Made by a program: the position numbers and the translations under genes. The notes below the pieces were generated by a model. It searched no databases, was not told where the DNA came from, and worked only from the letters and a program-made list of their open reading frames with translations. Source: Paraburkholderia tagetis (GTDB lineage: Bacteria; Pseudomonadota; Gammaproteobacteria; Burkholderiales; Burkholderiaceae). From it: a DNA stretch of 32,234 nucleotides. Position 1 is the stretch's first letter. Each line of letters opens with the position of its first letter. Location of the stretch: NCBI RefSeq assembly GCF_022213065.1, contig NZ_JAKLJA010000063.1:1-32234 (forward strand), written 5' to 3'. Below, one piece after another: positions 8,458 through 16,078 of the stretch.

Positions 8458-8595
8458 ATGTCAGATCTGCTCGACGAATACCCGATGCTCATATTTGGGC
8501 TGGAAGCGCTGCTCGCGCTGTTCCTGTTGATTTTCATCGTTGTGTGGACCGCGTCAGGCAGGAAAAAGCGAGCCCCACACGACCGGCGAGACTAG
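8458..8595 (+). CDS. candidate small single-pass membrane protein (45 residues)
   Basis: Not assigned to a named family. The 45-residue frame has a short acidic N-terminus (MSDLLDEYP), one strongly hydrophobic segment at about 10-30 (LIFGLEALLALFLLIFIVVW), and a basic tail (GRKKRAPHDRR). This is the layout of a small inner-membrane protein with the tail in the cytoplasm. An in-frame ATG twelve bases upstream (8446) is an alternative start; no clear Shine-Dalgarno is seen. It lies between divergent mltA and convergent apaG. The coherent topology argues that it is real, but a chance frame cannot be excluded. Confidence 0.45.
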   Translation: MSDLLDEYPMLIFGLEALLALFLLIFIVVWTASGRKKRAPHDRRD

Positions 8596-8629
8596 CAGAC
8601 CCCGAATACGGGTAACGGTTCAAAGATGT

Positions 8630-9004
8630 TCAGTGCAGCGTGCGCGGCATGCGCAGGACGAACTCGGGCACGGGCGCCTCGAAGCGCTCGCCGTCCTCGG
8701 CAACGCAGAAGTAGTCGCCGCGCATGGTGCCCACGGGCGTGGCGATCACGGCCCAGCTCGTGTACTCGAATTGCTCGCCCGGCTTCAGAAGCGGCTGGTG
8801 CCCGACGACGCCAAGCCCCTTCACTTCCTGCACGTGATCTTCGCTGTCGGTGATGACCCAGTGCCGCGCGATGAGCTGCGTGCTCACCTGGCCGGTGTTG
8901 CGAATGGTCAGCGTGTACGCGAAGGCGTATTGCCTGCGCTCCGGGTCCGATTCTTCGGGCAGGTAGCGCACCTGCGAGGTCACGCTGAATTCGTACTGAC
9001 TCAT
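8630..9004 (-). CDS. apaG: ApaG protein
   Basis: Complete 124-residue ApaG, a one-domain fibronectin-III-like beta-sandwich protein. In enterobacteria it is linked to divalent cation (Co2+/Mg2+) resistance, though its biochemical role is unsettled. Typical family segments are VRYLPEESDPERRQYAFAYTL, the TQLIARHWVITD strand, VKGLGVVGHQPLLKPGE and GTMRGDYFC. ATG 9004 follows AAGG and gives the family's usual length. It is divergent from rpe and convergent with the small-protein candidate; it is not in its enterobacterial context next to ksgA/apaH. Confidence 0.93.
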   Translation of the reverse strand: MSQYEFSVTSQVRYLPEESDPERRQYAFAYTLTIRNTGQVSTQLIARHWVITDSEDHVQEVKGLGVVGHQPLLKPGEQFEYTSWAVIATPVGTMRGDYFCVAEDGERFEAPVPEFVLRMPRTLH

Positions 9005-9423
9005 CCTTGTTCCAGGTGCCGGGCCGCGTGGGCCGATATTGCGGTCGTCGGCCGCGCACTGCGCGCGCGCGGCCATCATCGTTGACGCCCTCGGCACAAG
9101 GCCCGGGGCGCAGGCCTCCGTCATACGGAGCCCATGGAAGTGCATTCTGCTTGATGCGGACGGCACCCGCAACCCGGCGCAGCCCGGGGGCAGGACCTGG
9201 CGCGCACTACCAGGCTGGGCGCAGTAGCGGTCCGCACGCCGCCAGCGTTCAGATGCGCGCGCCAGAACACGCCGTGAAGCACACCAGAAAGCGCACTGGT
9301 CCGCGACGCTCCAACGCCCCGCCCCGGTCAAACGACCAGCACCACAGGAAACTCGCGCGCGGCGCCCAGCCGCCGCTCGGCCTGACGGTAAAATACGGTT
9401 TTCCCGTCAGTTTTCCGATCGCC
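9005..9423. other. apaG-rpe intergenic region
   Basis: 419 bases without a supportable gene. Near its right end CTGACGG (9382-9388) and CCGTCAG (9404-9410) form an inverted repeat. The intervening bases contain TAAAAT at 9389-9394, a plausible -10 for rpe about 30 bases before its start. The rest is G+C-rich and I see no further structure. Confidence 0.4.
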
Positions 9424-10125
9424 ATGACGCAATTCCGCATCGCCCCCAGCATCCTCTCCGCCGACTTCGCGCGTCTTGGCGAGGAAGTCCGTAACGTCGT
9501 AGAAGCCGGCGCCGACTGGATCCACTTCGACGTGATGGACAACCATTACGTGCCGAACCTCACCATCGGCCCGCTCGTGTGCGAAGCAATCCGCCCGCAC
9601 GTGAACGTGCCCATCGACGTGCATCTGATGGTGCGCCCGGTCGACCGCATCGTGCCCGACTTCGCCAAGGCCGGCGCGAACCTGATCAGCTTTCACCCCG
9701 AAGGCTCGGACCACATCGACCGCACGCTCTCGCTGATCCGCGACCACGGCTGCAAGGCTGGCCTCGTGTTCAATCCGGCCACGCCGCTGAACTACCTCGA
9801 CCACGTGATGGACAAGCTCGACCTCATCCTGATCATGTCGGTGAACCCGGGCTTTGGCGGCCAGTCGTTCATTCCCGAGGCGCTCAACAAGCTGCGCGAA
9901 GCGCGTGCGAAGATCGACGCCTACACCGCGCGCACGGGCCGCGAGATCCATCTGGAAGTCGATGGCGGCGTGAAGGTCGACAACATCGCCGAAATCGCGG
10001 CCGCAGGCGCGGACGCCTTCGTGGCCGGTTCGGCGATCTTCGGCAAGCCAGACTACAAGGCTGTGATCGACCAGATGCGCGCGCAGCTCGCGAGCGTGAG
10101 CGCCAACGCCGGCAACGCGCAATGA
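9424..10125 (+). CDS. rpe: ribulose-phosphate 3-epimerase
   Basis: TIM-barrel epimerase of 233 residues that interconverts ribulose 5-phosphate and xylulose 5-phosphate in the pentose phosphate pathway. The four metal ligands are present: His34 and Asp36 in HFDVMDNHYVPN, His67 in DVHLMV and Asp180 in EVDGGV. The phosphate-binding region MSVNPGFGGQSF is intact. The ATG at 9424 starts the conserved MTQFRIAPSILSADF; no strong ribosome site is visible. Its stop overlaps the gph start (ATGA), so the two are translationally coupled. The rpe-gph-trpE order is common in proteobacteria. Confidence 0.95.
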   Translation: MTQFRIAPSILSADFARLGEEVRNVVEAGADWIHFDVMDNHYVPNLTIGPLVCEAIRPHVNVPIDVHLMVRPVDRIVPDFAKAGANLISFHPEGSDHIDRTLSLIRDHGCKAGLVFNPATPLNYLDHVMDKLDLILIMSVNPGFGGQSFIPEALNKLREARAKIDAYTARTGREIHLEVDGGVKVDNIAEIAAAGADAFVAGSAIFGKPDYKAVIDQMRAQLASVSANAGNAQ

Positions 10126-10847
10126 GCCCGACCGCCCAGCCCGTCCAGTCTGTCCAGTTCAGGGCGCCGCGCATTGAGGCGGCGCTGATCGATCTCGACG
10201 GCACCATGGTCGACACCGCCGACGACTTCGCCGCGGGCCTGAACGGCATGCTCGCGCAGCTCGACGCCGAAGAAACTTCGCGCGAGGAGGTGATGGGCTA
10301 CGTGGGCAAGGGCTCTGAGCATCTGATCCGCAGCGTGCTCACGCCGCGCTTTCACGCCGACCATGTGGAAGCGCGCTTCGATGAAGCGCTCGCGCTCTAC
10401 CAGGACGAGTACGCGAAGATCAACGGTCGCCACACGCGTCTGTATCCGGACGTGGAAGCAGGTCTCGCCGCGCTGCGCAACGCGGGCATCAAGCTCGCAT
10501 GCGTAACCAACAAGCCGCATCGCTTCGCCGTGGAACTGCTGCAGCAATACGGCCTCGCGCAATACTTCGAGGTCGTGCTGGGCGGCGACAGCCTGCCGAA
10601 GAAGAAGCCCGATCCGCTTCCCATGCTCACCGCGTGCGCGCGTCTGGGCGTGGCGCCGCAAGCGGCGGTGGCCATCGGCGATTCGGAGAACGATGCGCTC
10701 GCAGGCCGCGCGGCGGGCATGGCCACGCTCACGGTGCCCTATGGCTACAATCACGGCCAATCTGTACAAAAAATTGAGTCGGATGGTATAGTTGCCTCGC
10801 TGCTCGACGCCGCCAAGGCGGTCGCAGCGCACAATCTTCTGACCTGA
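10122..10847 (+). CDS. gph: phosphoglycolate phosphatase
   Basis: HAD-superfamily phosphatase of 241 residues. It removes 2-phosphoglycolate, a by-product of DNA end repair and oxygenation reactions. Motif I is DLDGTMVDT with nucleophile Asp24 and acid Asp26; motif II is VTNKPHR, motif III is the lysine of PKKKPDP and motif IV is IGDSENDALAG. A helical cap lies between motifs I and II. The ATG at 10122 overlaps the rpe stop as ATGA. An extended -10 (10784-10792) inside its 3' end probably starts the trp leader transcript. Confidence 0.93.
   Translation: MSPTAQPVQSVQFRAPRIEAALIDLDGTMVDTADDFAAGLNGMLAQLDAEETSREEVMGYVGKGSEHLIRSVLTPRFHADHVEARFDEALALYQDEYAKINGRHTRLYPDVEAGLAALRNAGIKLACVTNKPHRFAVELLQQYGLAQYFEVVLGGDSLPKKKPDPLPMLTACARLGVAPQAAVAIGDSENDALAGRAAGMATLTVPYGYNHGQSVQKIESDGIVASLLDAAKAVAAHNLLT
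10784..10792 (+). promoter_or_regulatory. candidate extended -10 promoter for the trp leader
   Basis: TGG-TATAGT at 10784-10792 has the TGN extension and a near-consensus -10. Only a poor -35 (TGTACA, 19 bases upstream) is present, as is common with extended -10 promoters. Transcription would begin near 10799, inside the end of gph, about 77 bases before the leader peptide start. Confidence 0.4.
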
Positions 10848-10875
10848 GTCCTGTACTTAACGTCACCTTATCCTC

Positions 10876-10950
10876 ATGTTTCTGAATAAAAAACGGAGTC
10901 TGATCTGCATCGACCGGGGAGCCTGGCCCTGGCGTCGCTGGTCGCGCTGA
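10876..10950 (+). CDS. trpL: trp operon leader peptide (TrpL)
   Basis: A 24-codon reading frame (ATG 10876, TGA 10948-10950) with three Trp codons, at 10924, 10930 and 10939, in the segment AWPWRRWSR near its end. Three tryptophans in nine residues directly upstream of trpE, followed by a terminator-like hairpin, is the hallmark of ribosome-mediated attenuation. When charged tRNA-Trp is scarce the ribosome should stall at these codons and change the RNA fold downstream. No Shine-Dalgarno sequence is visible before the ATG, which weakens the call slightly. Family knowledge: such leaders are well known in enteric trp operons. The assignment here is inference from position, codons and structure. 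Confidence 0.8.
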   Translation: MFLNKKRSLICIDRGAWPWRRWSR

Positions 10951-10965
10951 CCTCTCCCGAGGTTC

Positions 10966-11016
10966 GCTGAAGTTGCGTTGCAGTCGCACGCAAGCGTTTC
11001 TTCAGCTCCGTTTTTT
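10966..11016 (+). terminator. trp attenuator terminator
   Basis: GCTGAAG (10966-10972) pairs with CTTCAGC (11000-11006). Inside it, TTGCGT (10973-10978) pairs with ACGCAA (10988-10993), leaving a six-base bulge on the 3' side. A T-run, six Ts at 11011-11016, follows four bases later. It lies 16 bases after the trpL stop. A competing 16-pair helix is possible between 10887-10903 and 11002-11017 and would take up both the 3' stem and the T-run. Confidence 0.75.
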
Positions 11017-11398
11017 ACTTCGCTGCGCACTCGCGCGTGTCTCGATTCTCTAAACTGTTGCGGTAACCCGTCGGCTGGTCCGGTCGTGGTCTTTGGCTGT
11101 CCTTGCGTGTGGTTTCGTCGTCCCGAGTCGTCCGACTTGTCTCGACGGGGCCCATCTGCCAGGGCACGCTAACGCCTACGCCTCGCACCCGTCGCCGCGA
11201 TGCCGCAACCGGCCTGGCAAGCGTCTCGCGATGCCTGGCAGGTTGAGCAACAGGCTTGGACAACAAGCGAGCCACGAACGATCATCAGCGCAATCGAGCA
11301 CCCAAAACAGACGCCATCGCGCACACGCCGCGCCCCTTTTTGAGCCGCACTGGGCCCGCACCCGACGTCGCGACCGGCAGCACGCACAGGATCGGAAC
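11017..11398 (+). other. long untranslated trpE leader
   Basis: About 380 bases between the attenuator and trpE with no conserved gene. AGTCG/CGACT forms a small hairpin in the middle. A 47-codon frame (11200-11343) carries three TGG codons exactly seven codons apart and is discussed as a separate observation. No second T-run hairpin is visible. Confidence 0.4.
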
Positions 11399-12907
11399 AT
11401 GACCGAACTCGAATTCCAGTCCCTCGCCAACGAGGGCTACAACCGCATCCCGCTGATCGCCGAAGCGCTCGCCGATCTCGAAACGCCGCTCTCGCTGTAT
11501 CTGAAGCTCGCGCAGCCCGAGCGCGGCGGCGCCAACTCGTTCCTGCTGGAGTCCGTGGTGGGCGGCGAGCGCTTCGGGCGCTACTCGTTCATCGGCCTGC
11601 CCGCGCGTTCGCTGATCCGCACGCGTTTCGACGCCCGGCGTAATGGCGTCTCGGAAGTCGTGCGCGACGGCCTGGTGACGGAGACGCACGACGGCGATCC
11701 GCTCGAATTCATCGCGCAATACCAGGCACGCTTCAAGGTCGCGCAGCGTCCCGGCCTGCCGCGCTTCTGCGGCGGCCTCGCGGGCTACTTCGGCTACGAC
11801 GCGGTGCGCTACATCGAGAAGAAGCTCGCCGATACCTGCCCGCCCGATGACCTCGGACTGCCCGACATCCAGTTGCTGCTGACCGAGGAAGTCGCCGTCA
11901 TCGACAATCTCGCGGGCAAGCTCTACCTGATCGTCTACGCCGATCCGCAAACGCCCGAGGCGTACACGAAGGCCAAGCACCGCCTGCGCGAACTCAAGCA
12001 GCGGCTGCGCACGACGGTGCAGCCGCCCGTGACCTCCGCGAGCGTGCGCACCGAGACCTATCGCGAGTTCAAGAAGGACGACTACCTCGCCGCCGTGCGC
12101 AAGGCGAAGGAATACATCGCCGCGGGCGAGTTGATGCAGGTGCAGGTCGGCCAGCGCATCAGCAAGCCGTATCGCGACAATCCGCTCTCGCTCTATCGCG
12201 CGCTGCGTTCGCTGAATCCGTCGCCGTACATGTACTACTACAACTTCGGCGACTTCCACGTGGTGGGCGCTTCGCCGGAGATCCTGGTGCGCCAGGAGCA
12301 GCGCGGCGAAGACCGCATCGTGACGATCCGTCCGCTCGCGGGCACGCGGCCGCGCGGCAACACGCCCGAGCGCGATGCCGAGCTCGCGACCGAGCTGCTC
12401 AACGACCCGAAGGAAATCGCCGAGCACGTGATGCTGATCGACCTCGCGCGCAACGACGTGGGCCGCATCGCCGAGATCGGCTCGGTGGCCGTGACCGACC
12501 AGATGGTCATCGAAAAGTACTCGCACGTGCAGCACATCGTCAGTTCCGTGGAAGGCAGGCTCAAGCCCGGCATGACCAACTACGACGTGCTGCGCGCGAC
12601 CTTCCCGGCCGGCACGCTCTCGGGCGCGCCCAAGGTGCGCGCGATGGAACTCATCGACGAGCTCGAACCCGTGAAGCGCGGCCTCTACGGCGGCGCGGTC
12701 GGCTATCTCTCGTTCAACGGCGAGATGGATCTCGCGATTGCGATCCGCACGGGCCTCATCCACAACGGCAATCTGTACGTGCAGGCCGCGGCGGGCGTGG
12801 TCGCCGATTCGGTGCCCGAGTCCGAATGGCAAGAAACCGAAAACAAGGCGCGCGCCGTGCTGCGCGCCGCCGAGCAGGTGCAGGACGGCCTCGACAGCGA
12901 CTTCTGA
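11399..12907 (+). CDS. trpE: anthranilate synthase component I
   Basis: 502-residue TrpE that, with TrpG, converts chorismate and glutamine (or ammonia) to anthranilate, the first committed step of tryptophan synthesis. The N-terminal LLESVVGGERFGRYSFIG (49-66) holds the LLES element linked to feedback inhibition by tryptophan. The chorismate-binding domain shows SLNPSPYMYYY, IRPLAGTRPRG, LIDLARNDVGR, and GTLSGAPKVRAMELIDELE. ATG 11399 follows AGGA and begins the conserved MTELEFQSLA; the open frame extends upstream without similarity. It heads trpEGDC, 14 bases before trpG, and is controlled by the leader peptide and hairpin upstream. Confidence 0.96.
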   Translation: MTELEFQSLANEGYNRIPLIAEALADLETPLSLYLKLAQPERGGANSFLLESVVGGERFGRYSFIGLPARSLIRTRFDARRNGVSEVVRDGLVTETHDGDPLEFIAQYQARFKVAQRPGLPRFCGGLAGYFGYDAVRYIEKKLADTCPPDDLGLPDIQLLLTEEVAVIDNLAGKLYLIVYADPQTPEAYTKAKHRLRELKQRLRTTVQPPVTSASVRTETYREFKKDDYLAAVRKAKEYIAAGELMQVQVGQRISKPYRDNPLSLYRALRSLNPSPYMYYYNFGDFHVVGASPEILVRQEQRGEDRIVTIRPLAGTRPRGNTPERDAELATELLNDPKEIAEHVMLIDLARNDVGRIAEIGSVAVTDQMVIEKYSHVQHIVSSVEGRLKPGMTNYDVLRATFPAGTLSGAPKVRAMELIDELEPVKRGLYGGAVGYLSFNGEMDLAIAIRTGLIHNGNLYVQAAAGVVADSVPESEWQETENKARAVLRAAEQVQDGLDSDF

Positions 12908-12921
12908 GCGGAGACAAGACC

Positions 12922-13503
12922 ATGTTGCTCATGATCGACAACTACGATTCGTTTACCTACAACATCGTCCAGTACTTCGGCGAACTCGGCGAAGACGTCC
13001 ATACGTACCGCAACGACGAAATCACCATCGAGGAAATCCGCAAGCTCAACCCGGAGCGCATCTGCCTCTCGCCCGGACCGAGCAACCCGCAGCACGCGGG
13101 CATCACGCTCGACGTGCTGCGCGAATTCGCGGGCAAGACGCCGATTCTCGGCGTGTGCCTCGGCCATCAGGCCATCGGCGAAGCATTCGGCGGGCGCGTC
13201 GTGCGCGCCAAGACCATCATGCACGGCAAGGTGAGCCAGATCGAAACCGACTGCAAAGGCGTGTTCGCCGACCTGCCGAAGCACTTCAACGTGACGCGCT
13301 ATCACTCGCTCGCGATCGAGCGCGAGTCGCTGCCCGATTGCCTCGAAGTGTCGGCCTGGACCGACGACGGCGAAATCATGGGCGTGCGTCACCGCGAGCT
13401 CGCGGTGGAAGGCGTGCAGTTCCACCCGGAATCGATCCTCTCCGAGCACGGCCACGCGCTCTTCGAGAACTTCCTCAAGCAGTCGAAGGCGCACAGCGCT
13501 TAA
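12922..13503 (+). CDS. trpG: anthranilate synthase component II (glutamine amidotransferase)
   Basis: Class I glutamine amidotransferase of 193 residues. It supplies ammonia from glutamine to TrpE. The catalytic triad is complete: Cys79 in LGVCLGHQ, and His168 and Glu170 in VQFHPES. The N-terminus MLLMIDNYDSFTYN is the usual TrpG/PabA start. It may also serve para-aminobenzoate synthesis, since the TrpG and PabA families overlap; linkage to trpE and trpD favours TrpG. ATG 12922 follows GGAG at 12910. It is a separate gene, not fused to trpE or trpD. Confidence 0.95.
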   Translation: MLLMIDNYDSFTYNIVQYFGELGEDVHTYRNDEITIEEIRKLNPERICLSPGPSNPQHAGITLDVLREFAGKTPILGVCLGHQAIGEAFGGRVVRAKTIMHGKVSQIETDCKGVFADLPKHFNVTRYHSLAIERESLPDCLEVSAWTDDGEIMGVRHRELAVEGVQFHPESILSEHGHALFENFLKQSKAHSA

Positions 13504-13524
13504 CGGAGCAAAGGAGACACGACC

Positions 13525-14556
13525 ATGTCCATTACCCCGCAAGAAGCGCTGCAACGCACGATCGAGCACCGCGAGATCTTCCACGACGAGATGCTGCACC
13601 TCATGCGCATGATCATGCGCGGCGAGCTCTCGCCCGTGCTCTCGTCGGCGATCATCACGGGCTTGCGTGTGAAGAAGGAAACCATCGGCGAGATCACGGC
13701 GGCCGCCACAGTCATGCGCGAGTTCGCGAATCACGTCGAGGTGAAAGACAATTCGAACTTTGTCGACATCGTCGGCACCGGCGGCGATGGTTCGCACACT
13801 TTCAATATTTCCACCGCGTCGATGTTCGTCGTGGCGGCGGCGGGCGCGAAGGTCGCGAAGCACGGCAATCGCGGCGTGTCGAGCAAGTCGGGCAGCGCGG
13901 ACGTGCTCGAAGCGCTCGGCGTGAACATCGACCTGCAACCGGACCAGGTGGCCGCGTCGATCGCCGAAACGGGCATGGGCTTCATGTTCGCGCCCAACCA
14001 TCATCCAGCGATGAAAAACATCGCGGCCGTGCGCCGCGAACTGGGCGTGCGCACGATCTTCAACATCCTCGGGCCGCTCACGAATCCGGCCGGCGCGCCC
14101 AATCAGCTGATGGGCGTGTTTCACGCGGACCTCGTCGGCATTCAGGTGCGCGTGATGCAGCGCCTGGGCGCGAAGCACGTGCTCGTGGTGTACGGCAAGG
14201 ACGGCATGGATGAAGTCTCGCTCGGCGCGGCCACGCTCGTGGGCGAGTTGAGGGACGGCGAGATTCGCGAGTACGAGATCCATCCCGAGGACTTCGGCAT
14301 GCAGATGGTCTCGAACCGCTCGCTCAAGGTCGAAAACGCCGACGAATCCAAGACGATGCTGCTCGGCGCGCTCTCGAACGAGCCAGGCACGGCGCGCGAG
14401 ATCGTCACGCTGAACGCGGGCACGGCGCTCTATTCGGCCAACGTCGTGAATTCGATCGCCGACGGCATCGCGCTCGCGCGCGAGACCCTCGCAAGTGGCC
14501 GCGCGCGCGCCAAGGTCGACGAACTGGTACGCTTCACCCAACAGTTCAAACGCTGA
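13525..14556 (+). CDS. trpD: anthranilate phosphoribosyltransferase
   Basis: 343-residue TrpD that transfers phosphoribose from PRPP to anthranilate. The PRPP/Mg loop GTGGDGSHTFNIST is at 84-97 and the anthranilate-side KHGNRGVSS at 112-120; GVRTIFNILGPLTNPA lies in the middle. ATG 13525 has AAAGGAGA about ten bases upstream. It lies 21 bases after trpG and 38 before trpC, on the same transcript. Confidence 0.96.
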   Translation: MSITPQEALQRTIEHREIFHDEMLHLMRMIMRGELSPVLSSAIITGLRVKKETIGEITAAATVMREFANHVEVKDNSNFVDIVGTGGDGSHTFNISTASMFVVAAAGAKVAKHGNRGVSSKSGSADVLEALGVNIDLQPDQVAASIAETGMGFMFAPNHHPAMKNIAAVRRELGVRTIFNILGPLTNPAGAPNQLMGVFHADLVGIQVRVMQRLGAKHVLVVYGKDGMDEVSLGAATLVGELRDGEIREYEIHPEDFGMQMVSNRSLKVENADESKTMLLGALSNEPGTAREIVTLNAGTALYSANVVNSIADGIALARETLASGRARAKVDELVRFTQQFKR

Positions 14557-14594
14557 TCCCGCACCGTTTTTTAGCCAGATTCTTGCAGATAGCC

Positions 14595-15380
14595 ATGAGC
14601 GACATCCTCGAAAAAATCATTGCGGTGAAGCACGAAGAAGTGCGCGCCGCCGAGCAGAGCGCCCCGCTCGAAGAGCTGCGTCTCCAGGCGAGCACGCGCG
14701 ATCTGCGCGACTTCGTGGGCGCGTTGCGCGCGAAGCACGCGAACGGTCAGGCCGCCGTGATCGCCGAAGTCAAGAAGGCGAGCCCCTCGAAGGGCGTGCT
14801 GCGCGAAAACTTCCAGCCCGCCGAAATCGCGCGCTCGTATGCCGAAGGCGGCGCAGCATGCCTTTCCGTGCTCACCGACGTGCAATTCTTCCAGGGCAGC
14901 GCCGCCTATCTGGAAGCCGCGCGCGCCGCGTGCAATTTGCCGGTGCTGCGCAAGGACTTCATCGTCGATCCGTATCAGATCGTCGAAGCGCGCGCGATGG
15001 GCGCCGACGCCATTCTGCTGATCGCCGCCGCGCTCGACCCCGGCCAGATGCGCGATCTCGAAGCGCTCGCGCATTCGCTGGGGCTTGCGGTGCTCGTCGA
15101 AGTGCATGATCGCGAAGAGCTCAAGCACGCGCTCACGCTGAAGACGCCGCTCATCGGCATCAACAACCGCAATCTGCGCACCTTCGAAACCACGCTGCAA
15201 ACCACCATCGACATGCTCGACGACGTGCCCGAAGACCGCATCGTCGTAACGGAGTCGGGCATTCTCTCGCGCGCCGACGTCGAGAAGATGCGCGCGCTCG
15301 CAGTGCACACGTTCCTCGTGGGCGAAGCGTTCATGCGCGCGGAGCAGCCCGGCGCGGAACTTGCGCGCATGTTCTTCTGA
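14595..15380 (+). CDS. trpC: indole-3-glycerol phosphate synthase
   Basis: TIM-barrel enzyme of 261 residues that closes the indole ring from CdRP. Catalytic residues are recognisable: Glu58 and Lys60 in IAEVKKASPSKG, Lys120 in VLRKDFI, Glu169 in VLVEVHD and the asparagine of INNRNL. It is monofunctional; no phosphoribosylanthranilate isomerase domain is attached, so trpF must be elsewhere. ATG 14595 is preferred to a TTG four codons upstream. Followed after 23 bases by the CYTH gene. Confidence 0.95.
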   Translation: MSDILEKIIAVKHEEVRAAEQSAPLEELRLQASTRDLRDFVGALRAKHANGQAAVIAEVKKASPSKGVLRENFQPAEIARSYAEGGAACLSVLTDVQFFQGSAAYLEAARAACNLPVLRKDFIVDPYQIVEARAMGADAILLIAAALDPGQMRDLEALAHSLGLAVLVEVHDREELKHALTLKTPLIGINNRNLRTFETTLQTTIDMLDDVPEDRIVVTESGILSRADVEKMRALAVHTFLVGEAFMRAEQPGAELARMFF

Positions 15381-15403
15381 TTGCATGTAACCGAAAAGCG
15401 ACG

Positions 15404-16039
15404 ATGGCTATCGAACGCGAAATCAAGCTCGCGCTGCCGCGCGACCAGGTGGACGCGGCGCTGCGTCTCTTCGAGACGCGTGCCGGTGCGCCGGGCCGCG
15501 CGGTGAGGCTGGAGAACATCTACTTCGACACGCCGTCGCTTGCGCTCGCGCGGGCGAAGAGCGCGCTGCGGCTGCGCCTCACGCCAGAAGGCTGGGTGCA
15601 GACGTTCAAGACCGTGGGCGTGGCGCAAAGCGGGCTGCATGAGCGGCACGAGTGGGAAATGCCCGTTGCGGGCGAAGCGCTCGAGATCGAGCGGCTGTTG
15701 AAGGCCTGCGCGGCGGACGATAGGGCTGGCGAATCGACGGCCCTCACGCAAGCCGCCGCCACGCTGATCCCGCTTTTTCGCACCGATTTCACGCGCACGC
15801 TGTGGACGCTCGAAGTCGATGGCACACAAGTGGAAGCGGCCGTCGACCAGGGCGAGGTGACGGCAGACGTGAACGGCACGTTGCGCCGTACGCCGATCTG
15901 CGAAATCGAGCTGGAACTGAAGGACGGCGACGAAGCCGCGCTGCACACGCTCGCGGCTGAACTCTCGAAGGCCCTGCCCGGCCTCGCGCCCGACGATATC
16001 AGCAAGGCGCAGCGCGGCTACAAGCTGCGCGAAGGCTGA
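15404..16039 (+). CDS. CYTH-domain triphosphatase (triphosphate tunnel family)
   Basis: 211-residue protein with the CYTH hallmark ExExK at the N-terminus (E4-R-E6-I-K8). Alternating basic and acidic strands line the predicted tunnel: YFDTPSLAL, SALRLRL, FKTVG, FRTDFTR and CEIELELKDGD. Bacterial members with this layout are inorganic triphosphatases or thiamine-triphosphatase-like enzymes. The C-terminal CHAD domain of E. coli YgiF is missing, so it is a short form. Its 23-base gap after trpC suggests it is transcribed with the trp genes. The substrate is not decided by sequence. Confidence 0.8.
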   Translation: MAIEREIKLALPRDQVDAALRLFETRAGAPGRAVRLENIYFDTPSLALARAKSALRLRLTPEGWVQTFKTVGVAQSGLHERHEWEMPVAGEALEIERLLKACAADDRAGESTALTQAAATLIPLFRTDFTRTLWTLEVDGTQVEAAVDQGEVTADVNGTLRRTPICEIELELKDGDEAALHTLAAELSKALPGLAPDDISKAQRGYKLREG

Positions 16040-16078
16040 GATTGAATCGCTGCGCGATTCTTGCGACACTTGCCGCCC

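Noticed and set aside
8220..8537. Longer N-terminus for MltA (up to 489 residues)
   Set aside because: It would put about 106 residues, including the 12-bp repeat, before a good lipoprotein signal peptide, which must be N-terminal.
9382..9414. Inverted repeat CTGACGG/CCGTCAG followed by TTTT as a terminator
   Set aside because: No transcript would need to end there just before rpe; the loop contains a promoter-like TAAAAT, so a control site is more plausible.
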